From JAZGGS01 sp963749485 (lineage in GTDB: Bacteria > Bacteroidota > Ignavibacteria > Ignavibacteriales > Ignavibacteriaceae), in assembly GCA_963749485.1 (NCBI GenBank), contig CAVVMV010000002.1:1-64000 (forward strand): DNA of 64,000 nt. Direction: 5' to 3'. Below the pieces are notes generated by a model. The model was not told the DNA's origin. It saw only the letters and a program-made list of their open reading frames with translations, and made no database searches. The translations under genes were made by a program, and so were the position numbers. This document shows, piece after piece, positions 48,626 through 56,409 of the stretch. How positions within the stretch are numbered: the stretch's first letter is position 1; the number at the start of each line of letters is the position of its first letter.

Positions 48626-49286
48626 TTATGATTTAATTACAAAAATATTTGATGCAAGCTTGCTGCTTAAATTTACTTCCTTGCCATCAATTAAAATTAA
48701 AATCGAGCCGTCATAATCAAGGAAATCTTTAACTTCAATCTCCTTATTCAATTCCAATCCTATTTGAGATATATAATTAAGAAAACTGTTGCTAATATCG
48801 TTTACCCTAATAACAATTACTTTTGTACCGGGAGTAACTGAATTAAGCGGCACGCCCTGAGATTGTTCCGGTAACTCACCGTTTTTGTTTGGTATAGGAT
48901 TTCCATGCGGATCAAATTCTGGAAAATCGAGCATCTCCTCCATCCTGTTTATCAGATCATCCGAAGATGAATGTTCCAGGTTTTCGGCTTCATCATGAAC
49001 TTTATCCCACGGATAGTCCAACTACCTGGTGAAGAAATACTTCCCATATCCTGTGTCTTCTAACCATATTTCTTGCATAGTCTTCACCTTCTCCAGTAAG
49101 ACTTATTCCGCGGTAGCGTTTGTGATCAACAAAACCATCACTTGATAGCTTTTTGAGCATATCAGTTACGGCAGCATTGGAAATCTCCAGCTTCTCGGCA
49201 ATTTGGTTTCCTTTTATAATACCATCCGAATCCCTGTTTTTGTAGATGGTACTTAGATAATCTTCTTTAGAAATATTTTTCATCAT
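48626..49286 (-). CDS. DtxR-family metal-dependent repressor, frameshifted
   Basis: A ~220-residue regulator. Residues 1-65 form the winged helix (DYLSTIYKNRDSDGIIKGNQIAEKLEISNAAVTDMLKKL, DGFVDHKRYRGISLTGEG); then RNMVRRHRIWEVFLHQV, and after one frame change near 49018, LDYPWDKVHDEAENLEHSSSD (metal ligands Glu/His), FDPHGNPIPN and a C-terminal FeoA/SH3-like domain (LNSVTPGTKVIVIRV). Typical of IdeR/MntR proteins. Removing one G in GGTAGTTGG restores it, so the break is probably an error. It heads the iron-transport series and likely represses it through the palindrome just upstream. Confidence 0.9.
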
Positions 49287-49307
49287 TTATAAATTTTGAT
49301 GATTGAA

Positions 49308-49347
49308 TTTAAGCAAGCTTAAAATAATAATCAAGTGAGTTTAAACT
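49308..49347. promoter_or_regulatory. Candidate DtxR-type operator in the divergent spacer
   Basis: TTTAAGCAAGCTTAAA (49308-49323) is a perfect 7-bp inverted repeat around AA, of the size and A/T-rich ends used by DtxR/MntR-family repressors. A second palindrome, AGTTTAAACT, lies at 49338-49347. They sit 22 bases upstream of the regulator start (minus) and about 95 bases upstream of the [4Fe-4S] protein (plus), so one bound repressor could control both. This assignment is inference from position and symmetry. Confidence 0.5.
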
Positions 49348-49440
49348 ATTTAAAATAAATTCATTTTCCACTTGAAATTAAAGAAAGCATATTATATTTT
49401 TAATCAGACAATATTATCTGATTATAAAAATAAAATAAAT

Positions 49441-50295
49441 ATGTTACGAGAAATAGTAAAAATTGATGAAGAAAAATGTGATGGCTGCGGTGAATGTGTT
49501 CCCAACTGCCACGAAGGTGCTTTACAAATAATTGATGATAAAGCCAGGTTAATTAGTGACTTGTTCTGTGATGGATTAGGTGCATGCCTTGGGCACTGCC
49601 CGCAAGGTGCTATAACTATTGAAAAGAGAGAAGCCGAAGCTTATGATGAACGAAAGGTAATGGAAATTATTATTAAGGGTGGCGAGAATGTTATTGTAGC
49701 TCATCTGCAGCATTTAAAAGATCATAATGAAATGAAATACTTTAACCAGGCACTTGAATTCTTAAATGAAAACGGAATTGAAAATCCTTTAAACGGAAGA
49801 GAATTGGAAGTTCCTGCACAGCAAGAGATGTGTGGATGTCCCGGTTCCAGAGAAATGACGATTGAAAGTACCGAGCTAACTGATGACGAAACTGGTAAAA
49901 GGCAATCTCATTTACGACAGTGGCCTATCCAGTTACATCTTGTTTCGCCCTTTGCTCAATATTATCAAAACTCAAATTTATTATTAGCTGCAGATTGTGT
50001 GGGGTTTGCTTATGCAGATTTCCATAAAGATTTTTTGAACGGTAAAAGTATTGCAATCGCATGCCCAAAGCTAGATACAAATAAACAGGTTTACCTGGAA
50101 AAACTAACTGCGATGATTAATGATGCGAACATACAATCCATAACTGTACTTATAATGCAAGTACCTTGCTGTGGCGGGTTACTTCAGCTAGCACAAACAG
50201 CCGCCGGATCTGCTAATAGAAAGATTCCGATTAATGCAGTTGTAATTGGAGTTAATGGTGAGATATTACAGGAAGTGGAAGCTCCTGCTTTATAA
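49441..50295 (+). CDS. 4Fe-4S ferredoxin-domain protein with C-terminal Cys motifs
   Basis: A 284-residue protein. N-terminal two-cluster ferredoxin domain (CDGCGECVPNCHEGAL at ~12-27 and CDGLGACLGHCPQGAI at ~42-57), a linker with acidic helices, then CGCPGSR near 140, a WPIQLHLV segment and a C-terminal domain with ACPKLDT and VPCCGGL. Proteins with this plan are common in anaerobes and are usually called iron-sulfur binding proteins, function uncertain. The ATG at 49441 directly starts the ferredoxin domain; an earlier TTG at 49372 would add unrelated residues. It faces the iron regulator across the candidate operator, suggesting metal-dependent control. Confidence 0.85.
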   Translation: MLREIVKIDEEKCDGCGECVPNCHEGALQIIDDKARLISDLFCDGLGACLGHCPQGAITIEKREAEAYDERKVMEIIIKGGENVIVAHLQHLKDHNEMKYFNQALEFLNENGIENPLNGRELEVPAQQEMCGCPGSREMTIESTELTDDETGKRQSHLRQWPIQLHLVSPFAQYYQNSNLLLAADCVGFAYADFHKDFLNGKSIAIACPKLDTNKQVYLEKLTAMINDANIQSITVLIMQVPCCGGLLQLAQTAAGSANRKIPINAVVIGVNGEILQEVEAPAL

Positions 50296-50315
50296 CTAAA
50301 TTAAAGCTACGCTGT

Positions 50316-50849
50316 TTAAGATTCAATTCCCTTTCGTGCATTTATTCCGTCCTGGTAATAGTGTTTTATTTCTTTCATCTCCGTTACAAGGTCAGCTTTA
50401 TCCATTAGGTTATCCGGGCAATACCTCCCGGTTAAAATCAGCTCAACATTTTCGGGTTTCTGTTTCATAAAAGTTAAAATTTCCTCATCAGAAAAAAGTC
50501 CAAAGTAGATTGAAACGCAAACTTCATCCAGGATAATTAAATCATACTTTCCGCTTAACATTTTTGCTTTTGCAGTTGCTAAACCGCGCCGAGCTTTATC
50601 AATTTCTTTTTTACCCGGTGGTTCTTTTTTATAAACAAAATCATCGCCTGCAAACTGCTCAATTGTTATCCATTCACTTAAATGTTTTAAACTATTTTGT
50701 TCATTGTATGGAAATTCTTTCATAAACTGTACAATGTAACTCTTCAACCCATAGCCGGCAGCACGCACTGCCTGCCCAATTGCGGCAGTAGTTTTCCCTT
50801 TGCCGTTACCTGTATAAATCTGTGTAAAGCCTTTATCGAGTTTGCTCAT
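50316..50849 (-). CDS. cobO: Cob(I)yrinic acid a,c-diamide adenosyltransferase
   Basis: A 177-residue CobA/CobO/BtuR-type ATP:corrinoid adenosyltransferase, which adds the adenosyl group to make adenosylcobalamin. Seen: FTQIYTGNGKGKTTAAIGQAVRA (P-loop), VQFMKEFPYNEQNSL, DLIILDEVCVSIYFGLFS (Walker B-like) and LILTGRYCPDNLMDKADLVTEM. Length normal. There is no cobalamin riboswitch in the ~200 bases upstream that I can recognise. It may serve a salvage pathway; no other cobalamin genes are in the window. Confidence 0.93.
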   Translation of the reverse strand: MSKLDKGFTQIYTGNGKGKTTAAIGQAVRAAGYGLKSYIVQFMKEFPYNEQNSLKHLSEWITIEQFAGDDFVYKKEPPGKKEIDKARRGLATAKAKMLSGKYDLIILDEVCVSIYFGLFSDEEILTFMKQKPENVELILTGRYCPDNLMDKADLVTEMKEIKHYYQDGINARKGIES

Positions 50850-51053
50850 AAGAATATTTTTTTAAATTTATTGTTTGATTCTGTATAGAAACGTGAAATA
50901 TTTATTAACTAATTATTATGCAAAATATATTTCACTTGCAGTTTAGAATATATTATACTTTATTAAAGATGACTTTTGAAGATTAGTTAATTCAATCTTT
51001 TCGTCTTCTCTACAATTTAACAATTAAAAATATATTTGTTCAGGAAAGATTAA

Positions 51054-51272
51054 ATGGAATTTTTTGGTTCATTAATTGTGGCAATTTTAGCTTCGCTGTT
51101 TTTAGTTTTTGCAATAGGTCTTTATTTTTATTTTTACCTTGAAGATTAGTCATCATGGCTTCATCATTTTTTTAGAGTAAAATTCTCACCGAAATTGTTA
51201 ATCCTATTATCTGCTTACCTACTATTTCCACTAATTTCTAAAATTTATCTTAACAAATATGGAAATAAATGA
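51054..51272 (+). CDS. Small membrane protein, split by an in-frame TAG
   Basis: An ATG at 51054 with a good AGGAAAG ribosome site begins a 31-residue hydrophobic peptide (MEFFGSLIVAILASLFLVFA and an aromatic tail ending LED) that stops at TAG (51147-51149). The same frame continues without shift for 40 more residues (SSWLHHFFRVKFSPK, then a second hydrophobic helix LLILLSAYLLFPLISKIYL) to TGA at 51270. Either a 31-residue single-helix protein or a 72-residue two-helix protein interrupted by a point change. No family recognised. It lies between cobO (minus) and the GlsB-like gene. Confidence 0.4.
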
Positions 51273-51347
51273 CAGGACATATTCCTGAAAATTGATTCTT
51301 TAGACGAATAGAATTAGTTTAGAAACTCATTCTTAAAGGAAATACTA

Positions 51348-51626
51348 ATGTCTTTTCTCGATATTCTAATTTTACTTGTTATAGCAGGAATCACCGGTTC
51401 AATTGCACGCAAACTTGTTGGTATGGATAAGGGTGGATGCATCTTATCTATTGTTGTTGGATTTATAGGTGCTTTAATAGGAACATGGCTTGCACGCGAA
51501 CTAAATTTTCCTGATTTTTTTTCTTTTACGATCAGGGGAATCACTTACCCGGTAATATGGTCTATTATTGGTGCTGTTTTGTTTACCGCGGTTTTAAGTC
51601 TGATCTCACCTAAAAAGAAAAGTTAA
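51348..51626 (+). CDS. GlsB/YeaQ/YmgE-family membrane protein
   Basis: A 92-residue protein with three hydrophobic helices. Pattern seen: FLDILILLVIAGITGSIARKLVG, GGCILSIVVGFIGALIGTWLARELNF and the C-terminal PVIWSIIGAVLFTAVLSLI, matching the 'transglycosylase-associated' family (small Gly-rich stress membrane proteins). The KGGCILSIVVGFIGA motif is diagnostic. Function is unclear despite the family name. An AAAGGA precedes the ATG. The marR gene follows 39 bases downstream on the same strand. Confidence 0.88.
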   Translation: MSFLDILILLVIAGITGSIARKLVGMDKGGCILSIVVGFIGALIGTWLARELNFPDFFSFTIRGITYPVIWSIIGAVLFTAVLSLISPKKKS

Positions 51627-51665
51627 TATTTTTGAATTTAATAGATTAACATTAAACCTTTTAAT

Positions 51666-52115
51666 ATGGGTACACATTACAAGGGAACAGCTAAAGAAAA
51701 GCTTGCTCTGGATACGTTTATTAAGCTTATACGATCCGGGAACTTTTTAAGCTCCGGGATAAATTTAATACTTGCTAAAAACTCTTTAACCGAAAGTCAG
51801 TTTAATGTGCTTGATGCTCTTTATCATCTAGGTCATCTTACCCAAAAGGAGATTGGTAAAAAATTACTGAAGAGCGGTGGCAATATAACAATGGTAATCG
51901 ATAACCTTGAAAAACTAGGGTTGGTTGAACGAAGAAGAGGTAAAAAAGACAGGCGAACTTTTACAATTCATTTAACGGGTGAAGGAAAAAATAAAATAAA
52001 ATCGGTAATGCCCGGTATAGTAAAATTTATTAATGAAGCGATGAATATATTAACAGTGAAAGAGCAGAATGAAATGCAGAAGATGTGTAAAGCTATCGGT
52101 TTAAAAAAGAAATAA
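51666..52115 (+). CDS. MarR-family transcriptional regulator
   Basis: A 149-residue winged-helix repressor: N-terminal dimerisation helix (KLALDTFIKLIRSGNFL), DNA-recognition helices ESQFNVLDALYHLGHLTQKEIGKKLL and SGGNITMVIDNLEKLGLVERRR, wing GKKDRRTFTIHLTGEG. Ligand and targets are not known. Close downstream position suggests it may be co-transcribed with the GlsB-like gene, which it might regulate. Its stop is one base from that of the convergent sirtuin. Confidence 0.9.
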   Translation: MGTHYKGTAKEKLALDTFIKLIRSGNFLSSGINLILAKNSLTESQFNVLDALYHLGHLTQKEIGKKLLKSGGNITMVIDNLEKLGLVERRRGKKDRRTFTIHLTGEGKNKIKSVMPGIVKFINEAMNILTVKEQNEMQKMCKAIGLKKK

Positions 52116-52116
52116 A

Positions 52117-52840
52117 CTACTCCTTTCCGGTAGCACTCTTATAATCATCAAGAATTTCCGGAAGCACCTTTCCAGACTTTCCCAAAAAAGAATAATCTGC
52201 AATTGAAGAAACCTCCGTCTGCTCAATATTTATTTCCACTATTACGGCACCCCCTTGTTTGGCTACAGAAACCAGCCCGGCGGCAGGGTAAACTACCGCC
52301 GAGGTTCCTACAACAAAAAATATATCGCTGTTAAAAGATGCAGATTCGCCACCCCTAAATTGATCTTCAGGAAGCATTTCACCGAACCAAACCACATCAG
52401 GACGAATTAACCCGCCGCACTTGCATTTTGGCACACCTTTACTAAAATCTAATTCTTCATTGTAAAATTCTTTGCAGTTAACACAAAAATTCCGTTCTAT
52501 GTTTCCATGTAATTCAAATATATCATTACTGCCGGCACGCCTGTGAAGGTTATCTATATTCTGAGTTACGACTGTAACTTTATCAAAATATTTTTGCATC
52601 TCGGGCAATTGTAAGGTGTCCTTCATTCGGTTGTGCATCATGAATTATTTTTTTACGGTGATTATACCATTCCCACACCATTTCAGGGTTAGTAATAAAT
52701 GCATTAAAGTTAGCCAGTTCTTCCGGTCTAAATTTTTTCCAAAGTCCCTCTTTACCACGAAATGTTGGTATCCCGCTTTCAGCAGAAATTCCAGCTCCGG
52801 AAAAGAATACAAGTGAAGTTGCTTCTTTAAGTTTATTTAT
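52117..52840 (-). CDS. cobB: NAD-dependent deacylase (sirtuin, CobB-like), frameshifted
   Basis: A ~240-residue class III sirtuin. Seen: VFFSGAGISAESGIPTFRGKEGLW (NAD binding), a Y-x2-R pair in WEWYNHRKK as used for succinyl-lysine recognition, TQNIDNLHRRAG, catalytic His in IFELHGNIE, a zinc site CVNCKEFY...CKCGG and RPDVVWFGE. One frame change near 52632 (CCC run) divides it. No ATG exists at the expected start: the ribosome site AGGAG is followed by ATA at 52838-52840, where one base change would give ATG. The stop is adjacent to marR's stop. Confidence 0.9.
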
Positions 52841-52858
52841 TAAACTCCTGTTCTATTT

Positions 52859-53650
52859 TCAATCTTCCAATTCTTCATTTACTTCAACAAGAAGTTCATT
52901 AGCTTCCTCCAAATATTTAACGTCATCTTCCAGTATACGCGGTGCTTTTTGAACCAATAATAAATTTTCCTTTGCAAGTTCGTATTCATCTTCTTCAATA
53001 TATGCTCTAGCCAGATCGAGATGATACATTCTGAAATTTGGTTTTAATTTAATTGCCGTTTCAAACTCCCTTATAGAAACATCCATATCTCCCCAGCCAA
53101 GACCAAGCGGTAATCTTAACAAGTATGCTTTATCACAAACTTTTAAATGAGTTCTTCCAAGCACATAATGTGCAAGCGACTGGTAATAACTTCCGCCGTT
53201 ACCAAGTTCAATTGCCCTCTCGCTGTCATCCTTAACATCACCCACGGTTCCGATGGCAGAAAAGATCCCTTCGAAAAGTGCAATTCTTCCATTTGAAATT
53301 GCACGTCTTACATACGGAATGGATTGGTCGGGGGCAAGCATAACAGAGCTGTCGGCGTATGCAAACGACTTTTCATAAATATCAATTTTTGCATCTTCTT
53401 CCTCACCAGTCTCCTCGGGCATTTTTGCACCAATGTTAGCATATGCTCTGCTTATCCGCCAAAATATTTCCCAGTTAGCAGGACTCATTTCATTCGCCTC
53501 AAGGAAAGTTTCCAGGGCTTTTTGATGATCGAATTCTTTATCGTATTTATCCCCTTCCCCAATCAGATCTTCAACTGTCTGAGAATATGAACTGCTTACA
53601 AAAGCAGAAACAGTTAATAAAAACAGGGTAGCAAAGGTAAAAAGTTTCAT
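52859..53650 (-). CDS. Exported TPR-repeat protein
   Basis: A 263-residue exported protein: signal peptide (1-23, ends SYSQ) and several tetratricopeptide-like helical pairs (DHQKALETFLEANEMSPANWEIFW, SFAYADSSVMLAPDQ, SIREFETAIKLKPNFRMYHLDLARAY, ELAKENLLLVQKA). An insert around residues 75-85 is rich in Glu. It resembles the 'RMD1/PTPIP51-like TPR' proteins found widely in this group. Presumably periplasmic protein-protein scaffold; no enzymatic motif. It follows yhaM on the same strand with 15 bases between. Confidence 0.83.
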   Translation of the reverse strand: MKLFTFATLFLLTVSAFVSSSYSQTVEDLIGEGDKYDKEFDHQKALETFLEANEMSPANWEIFWRISRAYANIGAKMPEETGEEEDAKIDIYEKSFAYADSSVMLAPDQSIPYVRRAISNGRIALFEGIFSAIGTVGDVKDDSERAIELGNGGSYYQSLAHYVLGRTHLKVCDKAYLLRLPLGLGWGDMDVSIREFETAIKLKPNFRMYHLDLARAYIEEDEYELAKENLLLVQKAPRILEDDVKYLEEANELLVEVNEELED

Positions 53651-53665
53651 ATTATTCCTTTTAAA

Positions 53666-54664
53666 TTAATCGAATAAAGTGTTGTTTAATTTTTCCTCTT
53701 GTTCGGGAGATAGTTCGTGATTATAAAGATCGGTTTGTGCCAAGGTTATAAACTTTGTCCAACCACGATCAGATTTTTTTTCAGTGGAAAGTGCATTTTT
53801 ATATGCATTCACTTTTGCACTTAGTTCGTCTGCCTGGTAGAGAGCAATTGCTTCAATTGTTTTAGGAACAACCGGCGATGCGTATTCCAGTTTACCCTGG
53901 TGACTTAATACAAGGTGTATCAAATTATTTTTTAGTTCTATTGGGAAGTCCGGTAATGATTTTGCTTCCTCACTAATTATTATTGCTGCAATTACTATGT
54001 GCCCTAAAAGTTTTCCTTTATCTGTATACTCAAAAGCTGAATCGTATTTAAGCTCTTCAGTCTTTCCAAAATCGTGAAGCATTGCCCCTGAGATTAACAA
54101 GTCCCTGTTTATTTCGGGATGAAAATCAGACATAAGATCACAAATTTTAATTATTTCAAGTGTGTGCTCAATTAATCCATGAATATAACCATGATGCCAT
54201 GATTTACCTGCTGGTGCTAAAGTGAAGTTAGTAAATCGTTCGCCGGAAAATATTCTACCTAAAAGAGTTTTAAGCTGTTTGTTAGAAATTTTGTCAATCC
54301 TGTTTTCAAACTCCTCAACCATTTTACCCAAATCATGCTCCGATTTTGGAAGGAATTCTGCAGGGAAAATATTATCAGAAGGTGAAAGTAGGCGTATTTT
54401 CGAAATTCTTATTTGAGGAGCTCCCTGGAATTCTTCAATTGATCCATCAACTTTTACAACATCACCAACTTTCGAATTATTAGCCAAGCTGTTAAAATTT
54501 TCCCACACGTTGGCATTTAACGCAATAGATTGGTCCTGCAATACGAGGGAAAGATATTCTTTGCCAGCTTTTGTTGTTCGAATATCCAGCCGGCTTATCA
54601 GCAGATAGTGATCAACAGTGTCGCCGCGCTCTAATTCTTTTAATTCAGTCTGCTCAAGCATCAT
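53666..54664 (-). CDS. yhaM: 3'-5' exoribonuclease YhaM family (OB-fold plus HD domain)
   Basis: A 332-residue protein. Residues ~15-100 form an OB-fold nucleic-acid domain (TKAGKEYLSLVLQDQSIALNANVW, GDVVKVDGSIEEFQG). Residues ~150-300 are an HD hydrolase: WHHGYIHGLIEHTLEIIKIC (metal-binding His), SGAMLHDFGKTEELKY (HD pair), LGHIVIAAIII and LVLSHQGKLEYASPVVPKTIEAI. The combination matches YhaM/CbfI 3'-5' exoribonucleases. Two ATGs in tandem at 54664/54661 leave the exact start open by one residue. Co-transcribed with the TPR gene. Confidence 0.93.
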   Translation of the reverse strand: MMLEQTELKELERGDTVDHYLLISRLDIRTTKAGKEYLSLVLQDQSIALNANVWENFNSLANNSKVGDVVKVDGSIEEFQGAPQIRISKIRLLSPSDNIFPAEFLPKSEHDLGKMVEEFENRIDKISNKQLKTLLGRIFSGERFTNFTLAPAGKSWHHGYIHGLIEHTLEIIKICDLMSDFHPEINRDLLISGAMLHDFGKTEELKYDSAFEYTDKGKLLGHIVIAAIIISEEAKSLPDFPIELKNNLIHLVLSHQGKLEYASPVVPKTIEAIALYQADELSAKVNAYKNALSTEKKSDRGWTKFITLAQTDLYNHELSPEQEEKLNNTLFD

Positions 54665-54788
54665 TATTTATCAATAAAACTAATTCAACTTAAGAAAATC
54701 ATTAATTAAAAGTAATCACATTTTACTATGAACAAATTTATTTTATCTGTTTTCTGCACATTATTTCATTGTTTTACATTTTTCCAGG

Positions 54789-56273
54789 TTAGCTGAATAT
54801 TGAGTCTAGTCTTTCAATTAAAAGTTCAGAATTAACCGGTTTAATTGGAAGTGTTTTTATTCCAAGTTCCTGGTAAGCTTTTTTAACCAGCTCTGTATCA
54901 AGATTAATAAGAGCAATCACAGGAATATTAAGATTTTTATTCTCCCTTTTCATAGTCTGAACAAACTGTGAACCATCCATAAGCGGCATATCGTGTTCAG
55001 TTAAAATAAGAGAAGGCAAATAAGTTGATATCACACCTAACGCCTCGAATCCGTTTGCCGCGCCCATAATTTTAAAAGAGGGATACTTATCTGTAATAAT
55101 TATTTCATATTCGGTTCTTAACGAATCATCTTTAATAATAATTAAAACTGTGTTTGCCGAAGATGGAATAGTAAAATGAAACTCGCTTCCCTTACCTTCT
55201 TCCGAATACAACCAGATCTCGCCTCTATGCTTTTCTATAATCTGTTTTGCAAGAGTAAGACCTAACCCTGTCCCTTTTTCTCCTTTTGTTCCTTCGGTTG
55301 AAAATAATTTACCTATTTTAAAAAGTTTTTCTTTGTTGATATCCGAAATACCCACACCCTCATCTTTAACAACAAATTCTACAAAGTCTTCGTTAAAAAC
55401 ATTTGCTGTTACTTCTACGGAATCATTTTCCCTGGAGAATTTTACTGCATTGCTGATAAGATTTGTAATTACCTCATTTAGCAGCCGCTCATCTGCATCT
55501 ACGTAAATCGAATCGGGAATATTAACTTTAATATCTACATTCTTTTTTACTGCAATCCTGGTAAGATGAGAAACGCAATTAAACACGGAACTTTGTAAAT
55601 GAATCCGGTTGTGTTCAATTTTTATCCTACCAGTTTGAAGCCGCGACCAATCGAGTAAATAATTTATCATCTGCAGCTGGTTCTGCGATGAATCATTAAT
55701 GTAGCTAAGGTATTCGGTTCTTTCCTTCTCAGAAATACCAGATTCGTTAAGCAGAATTTCTGAAAAACCAAGTATGCTTGTAAACGGAGCCCTTAGATCG
55801 TGGGAGAGAACTGAAATAAAATTATCTTTTGAGGAGTTAAGTTCTTTTAATTCTTCAATGCGTTTGTTAAGTTCGTTCAGCTTGCTTTTTGTTTTGGAAA
55901 TGTCTGTTACTCTTCCAACATATTCTGTGATGCTACCATTTTCATCACGACTGACATTTATTCCTTCTTTTATCCAGGTTATTTCGCCATCTTTTCTCTT
56001 AATTCTGTAATCAAGTTCAGTGTGTGTTTTAGAAACATCATCTTCAAACTGATCAATCAATTTTCTGTAATCAGGAAGGTCTTCTTTAAGGATAAGATCC
56101 TTATACTTACCGGGGAGAGATCGAATTTCTTCAGAAGAATAACCTGTAACTGATGAAACATTATCGGAGTAAAAATAATTTTGCTCTTCACCATTGATAT
56201 TAAGAGACCAAAAAAATTCATCTTTAAATTTGTTGGCAAACCGGTCCGTTATTTTCTCAAATTGATTATTCAT
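54789..56273 (-). CDS. PAS sensor histidine kinase with degenerate receiver domain
   Basis: A 494-residue cytoplasmic hybrid-type kinase. PAS/PAC at ~20-130 (VTGYSSEEIRSLPGKY, RIKRKDGEITWIKEG), a coiled-coil linker, H-box SVLSHDLRAPFTSILG (~155), N-box NLISNAVKFSREN, G1 DEGVGISD and G2 KGTGLGLTLAKQI. A C-terminal receiver-like domain (~370-494; LIIIKDDS, MPLMDGSQF, LPIKPV) keeps the acidic pocket and Lys, but the phospho-accepting Asp position (codon 54996-54998, E in TEHDMP) is Glu and the usual Ser/Thr after strand 4 is Ile. It therefore probably cannot be phosphorylated in the normal way. No HPt domain or partner regulator is adjacent. Confidence 0.92.
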   Translation of the reverse strand: MNNQFEKITDRFANKFKDEFFWSLNINGEEQNYFYSDNVSSVTGYSSEEIRSLPGKYKDLILKEDLPDYRKLIDQFEDDVSKTHTELDYRIKRKDGEITWIKEGINVSRDENGSITEYVGRVTDISKTKSKLNELNKRIEELKELNSSKDNFISVLSHDLRAPFTSILGFSEILLNESGISEKERTEYLSYINDSSQNQLQMINYLLDWSRLQTGRIKIEHNRIHLQSSVFNCVSHLTRIAVKKNVDIKVNIPDSIYVDADERLLNEVITNLISNAVKFSRENDSVEVTANVFNEDFVEFVVKDEGVGISDINKEKLFKIGKLFSTEGTKGEKGTGLGLTLAKQIIEKHRGEIWLYSEEGKGSEFHFTIPSSANTVLIIIKDDSLRTEYEIIITDKYPSFKIMGAANGFEALGVISTYLPSLILTEHDMPLMDGSQFVQTMKRENKNLNIPVIALINLDTELVKKAYQELGIKTLPIKPVNSELLIERLDSIFS

Positions 56274-56409
56274 AGAAGTAAAAAATAATAATTAAGTTCC
56301 CGAATAACACGCTCTACAATTATCACCTTAGGAATTCATCAAATAAAGCAAGTATTTTTATCCAATTATTCAGGTTATTGTCTTTTACACAATAAACACT
56401 TTTGCAACA

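Noticed and set aside
50850..51053. Cobalamin riboswitch upstream of cobO
   Set aside because: No B12-box or other recognisable conserved core is seen in this AT-rich spacer.
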